From Acidisphaera sp. L21 (lineage in GTDB: Bacteria > Pseudomonadota > Alphaproteobacteria > Acetobacterales > Acetobacteraceae): DNA of 64,000 bases. The notes under the pieces are model-generated. The model ran no database searches. It saw only the letters and a program-made list of their open reading frames with translations, and had not been told where the DNA came from. Position 1 is the first letter of the stretch, and every line of letters begins with the position of its first letter. Shown piece after piece: positions 62,209 through 64,000 of this stretch. The position numbers were made by a program, and so were the translations under genes. The stretch covers positions 47,405-111,404 of the forward strand of contig NZ_LMUY01000133.1 in assembly GCF_009765685.1 (NCBI RefSeq), written 5' to 3'.

Positions 62209-64000
62209 TCAGGCCGACTGCTTGACCCGCATGTACCACTCGACCAACCGGCGCACCTGGCGTTCGGTATAGCCGCGCGAGACCATGCGTTCGACGAAGT
62301 CGTTGTGTTTCTTCTCCGTGTCCCCGTCCTTCTTCGAGCCAAAGCTGATGACCGGCAGCAGATCCTCCACCTGGGAGAACATCCGCTTCTCGATGACGTC
62401 CCGGATCTTCTCGTATGACGTCCAGGACGGGTTCTTGCCGCCATTGGCTGCCCGGTTGCGCAGGGCGAACTTTACCACCTCGTTCCGGAAATCCTTCGGG
62501 TTGGCGATGCCCGCCGGCTTCTCGATCTTGGTGAGTTCCGCGTTCAGCAATTCCCGGTTCAGCATCTGGCCGGTGTCAGGATCCTTGAAGTCCAGGTCTT
62601 CAATCCAGGCGTCGGCGTAGTCCAGGTAGCGGTCGAACAGGTTCTGGCCGTAATCGCCATAGCTCTCCAGATACGCCTTCTGGATCTCGTTGCCGATGAA
62701 CTCGGCATAGCGCGCGGCCAGTTCGGACTTGATGGTGGCGAGGTAGGTCGCCTCCATATCAGCCGGGAATTGCTCGCGCCGGATCGCCTGTTCCAGCACA
62801 TACATCAGATGCACCGGATCAGCCGCGATCTCGTTGGCGGAGTGGTTGAACGTCGCCGACAGCACCTTGTAGGCGAAGCGGGTGGAGATACCGTCCATGC
62901 CCTCATCCACCCCGGCGGTGTCACGATATTCCTGCATCGTGCGAACCTTGGGATCGGTCTCGCGGATGTTCTCGCCGTCATACACCCGCATCTTGGCAAA
63001 CGGGCGGGAGTTTGCGTGCGGCTTCAACCGTGACAGCACCGCGAACCGCGCCAGCATTTCCAGTGTGCCGGGTGCCAGTGGAGCTTCTGCCAATGCCGAA
63101 CCGCTGATGAGCTTCTTGTAGATCAGCCCTTCTTCGGTGACGCGCAGGCAATACGGGACTTTCACGACCGATACACGGTCGAGGAACGCTTCGTTGGTGC
63201 GGTTATTACGGAAGCTCTGCCACTCCGCCTCGTTGGAGTGGGCGAGCAAGATACCTTGGAATGGAATAGCGCCGATATTCTCGGTGCCGAGGTAATTACC
63301 TTCCTGCGTCGCCGTCAGCAACGGATGCAGCATCTTGATCGGCGCCTTGAACATCTCGACGAATTCGAGGATGCCCTGATTGGCGCGATTCAGCCCGCCG
63401 GAGAAGCCATAGGCGTCTGGATCGTTCTGGCTATACATCTCCAACTTGCGGATATCGACCTTGCCGACCAGGGCGGAAATGTCCTGGTTGTTGTCGTCAC
63501 CGGGCTCGGTCTTGGCGATACCGATCTGCTTGCGACGGGAGGGATAAATCTTCACCACCCGGAACCGCTCGATATCACCGTCCCATTCATCGAGGCGCTT
63601 CAGCGCCCACGGGCTGGCGATGCCGGTCAGCACCCGGCGGGGAATCCCGTACCGCTCCTGTAGCGAGTCGGCCATGGTTTCGGGGTCGAACAATCCGAGC
63701 GGGCTTTCGAACACCGGGCTCAGTTCAGTGCCGGCCTTCAGCACGTAGATTGGCTCTTGCTCCATAAGCGCCTTCAGGCGTTCGCCGAGGGAAGACTTGC
63801 CGCCACCGACCGGCCCCAGCAGATAAAGGACCTGCTTACGCTCCTCCAGCCCTTGGGCGGCGTGGCGGAAGAAGCCGACGATTCTCTCGATCGTCTCCTC
63901 CATGCCGTGGAATTCGGCAAAGGCGGGAAATATCCGCACGGTACGGTTCATGAAAAGGCGGCCAAGCCGAGCATCGCGAGAAGTATCGACGATCTCTGGC
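62209..64000 (-). CDS. prkA: PrkA family serine protein kinase, N-terminus beyond right edge
   Basis: At least 596 residues. The frame does not start at the ATG at 63951: upstream codons to the edge of the window read PEIVDTSRDARLGRLF, the usual sequence before MNRTVRIFPAFAEFHG, so about 50–70 residues lie outside. The AAA-like core has YLLGPVGGGKSSLGERLK (Walker A), and the C-terminal PrkA kinase-like domain follows. PrkA/YeaG phosphorylates proteins (or acts as an AAA protease in some species) in starvation and stress. First gene of the prkA–yeaH–spoVR operon. Confidence 0.95.
   Translation of the reverse strand, partial: PEIVDTSRDARLGRLFMNRTVRIFPAFAEFHGMEETIERIVGFFRHAAQGLEERKQVLYLLGPVGGGKSSLGERLKALMEQEPIYVLKAGTELSPVFESPLGLFDPETMADSLQERYGIPRRVLTGIASPWALKRLDEWDGDIERFRVVKIYPSRRKQIGIAKTEPGDDNNQDISALVGKVDIRKLEMYSQNDPDAYGFSGGLNRANQGILEFVEMFKAPIKMLHPLLTATQEGNYLGTENIGAIPFQGILLAHSNEAEWQSFRNNRTNEAFLDRVSVVKVPYCLRVTEEGLIYKKLISGSALAEAPLAPGTLEMLARFAVLSRLKPHANSRPFAKMRVYDGENIRETDPKVRTMQEYRDTAGVDEGMDGISTRFAYKVLSATFNHSANEIAADPVHLMYVLEQAIRREQFPADMEATYLATIKSELAARYAEFIGNEIQKAYLESYGDYGQNLFDRYLDYADAWIEDLDFKDPDTGQMLNRELLNAELTKIEKPAGIANPKDFRNEVVKFALRNRAANGGKNPSWTSYEKIRDVIEKRMFSQVEDLLPVISFGSKKDGDTEKKHNDFVERMVSRGYTERQVRRLVEWYMRVKQSA

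Noticed and set aside
62199..62444. N-terminal extension of the YeaH gene into prkA
   Set aside because: The extra 82 residues are Arg/Ser-rich shadow of prkA; family similarity begins at the TTG at 62198 with a good ribosome site.
63949..63951. ATG at 63951 as the true start of prkA
   Set aside because: The preceding codons up to the window edge keep the family sequence (VDTSRDARLGRLF), so the gene begins outside the window.

Overview
The window is high-GC bacterial chromosome, densely packed, with many start/stop overlaps and frequent GTG or TTG starts. Gene content points to an alphaproteobacterium of the Acetobacteraceae (Rhodospirillales). The main reasons are a transaldolase–phosphoglucose isomerase fusion, a short NAD-type 6-phosphogluconate dehydrogenase inside one pentose-phosphate operon, a hopanoid-type HpnL-like flippase, and an SmpB/DapA and ffh-rpsP-rimM-trmD-rplS order usual for alphaproteobacteria. 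This assignment is inference from gene content; no database was searched.

Layout. (1) 1–2063, minus strand: a two-component module of a CHASE3-type histidine kinase, an Rcp1-like single-domain response regulator and the start of another receiver-domain protein. (2) 2319–13426, plus strand: one tightly coupled operon for the whole pentose-phosphate pathway (tkt, tal-pgi, gnd, zwf, two tandem HAD phosphatases, pgl, rpiA, gntK), followed by a dicarboxylate/amino-acid symporter and a shared terminator. (3) 14875–21287: housekeeping genes smpB and dapA (minus), then a lytic transglycosylase, pgpA, a CinA C-terminal-type amidohydrolase, a 6-hydroxynicotinate-reductase-like Fe-S protein and an AA_synth-family partner (plus). 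(4) 21296–33461: an exopolysaccharide locus with GT2, ExoQ/Wzy-like polymerase, Wzx-like flippase, GT4, GT8-like protein, outer-membrane export lipoprotein, Wzz/GumC-like protein, a BY-kinase-like protein that has lost its key ATP-binding residues, a second Wzz-like protein, a PAP2 phosphatase, and an orphan carrier-protein/thioesterase didomain with a cysteine nucleophile. (5) 33786–40182: an accessory block with a flavin monooxygenase, GNAT, creatininase family protein, NodT-type outer-membrane factor facing a TetR regulator across a 19-bp palindrome, and an M20 peptidase. (6) 40231–45951: nucleotide-sugar genes for GDP-6-deoxyhexoses (epimerase, methyltransferase, gmd, rmd), an HpnL-like flippase, a second PAP2 paralogue and a secreted Arg/Tyr/His-rich protein; this looks like the second half of the polysaccharide locus. 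(7) 46138–52870: ffh-rpsP-rimM-trmD-rplS, then leuC-leuD-leuB. (8) 52966–59277: tRNA-Arg(ACG), then a scarred, less GC-rich segment with an RTX-type repeat protein, an IS630 remnant with a probable frameshift site, an acyltransferase, a membrane glycosyltransferase, a truncated gene, an IS21 remnant and a small lipoprotein. (9) 59378–64000, minus: SpoVR/YcgB, YeaH/DUF444 and PrkA, the conserved stationary-phase kinase triad; PrkA runs off the right edge.

How it fits together. The pentose-phosphate operon would oxidise gluconate and glucose and recycle pentoses. The polysaccharide genes make, decorate, polymerise and export a 6-deoxyhexose-containing surface polymer, but no priming glycosyltransferase and no mannose-1-phosphate guanylyltransferase are in this window, so part of the pathway lies elsewhere. 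The most unusual points are the orphan carrier/thioesterase in the polysaccharide locus, the dead-looking BY-kinase, the 36-residue supra-repeat of the RTX protein, the paired HAD phosphatases inside the pentose-phosphate operon, and the IS-scarred segment beside the tRNA gene.
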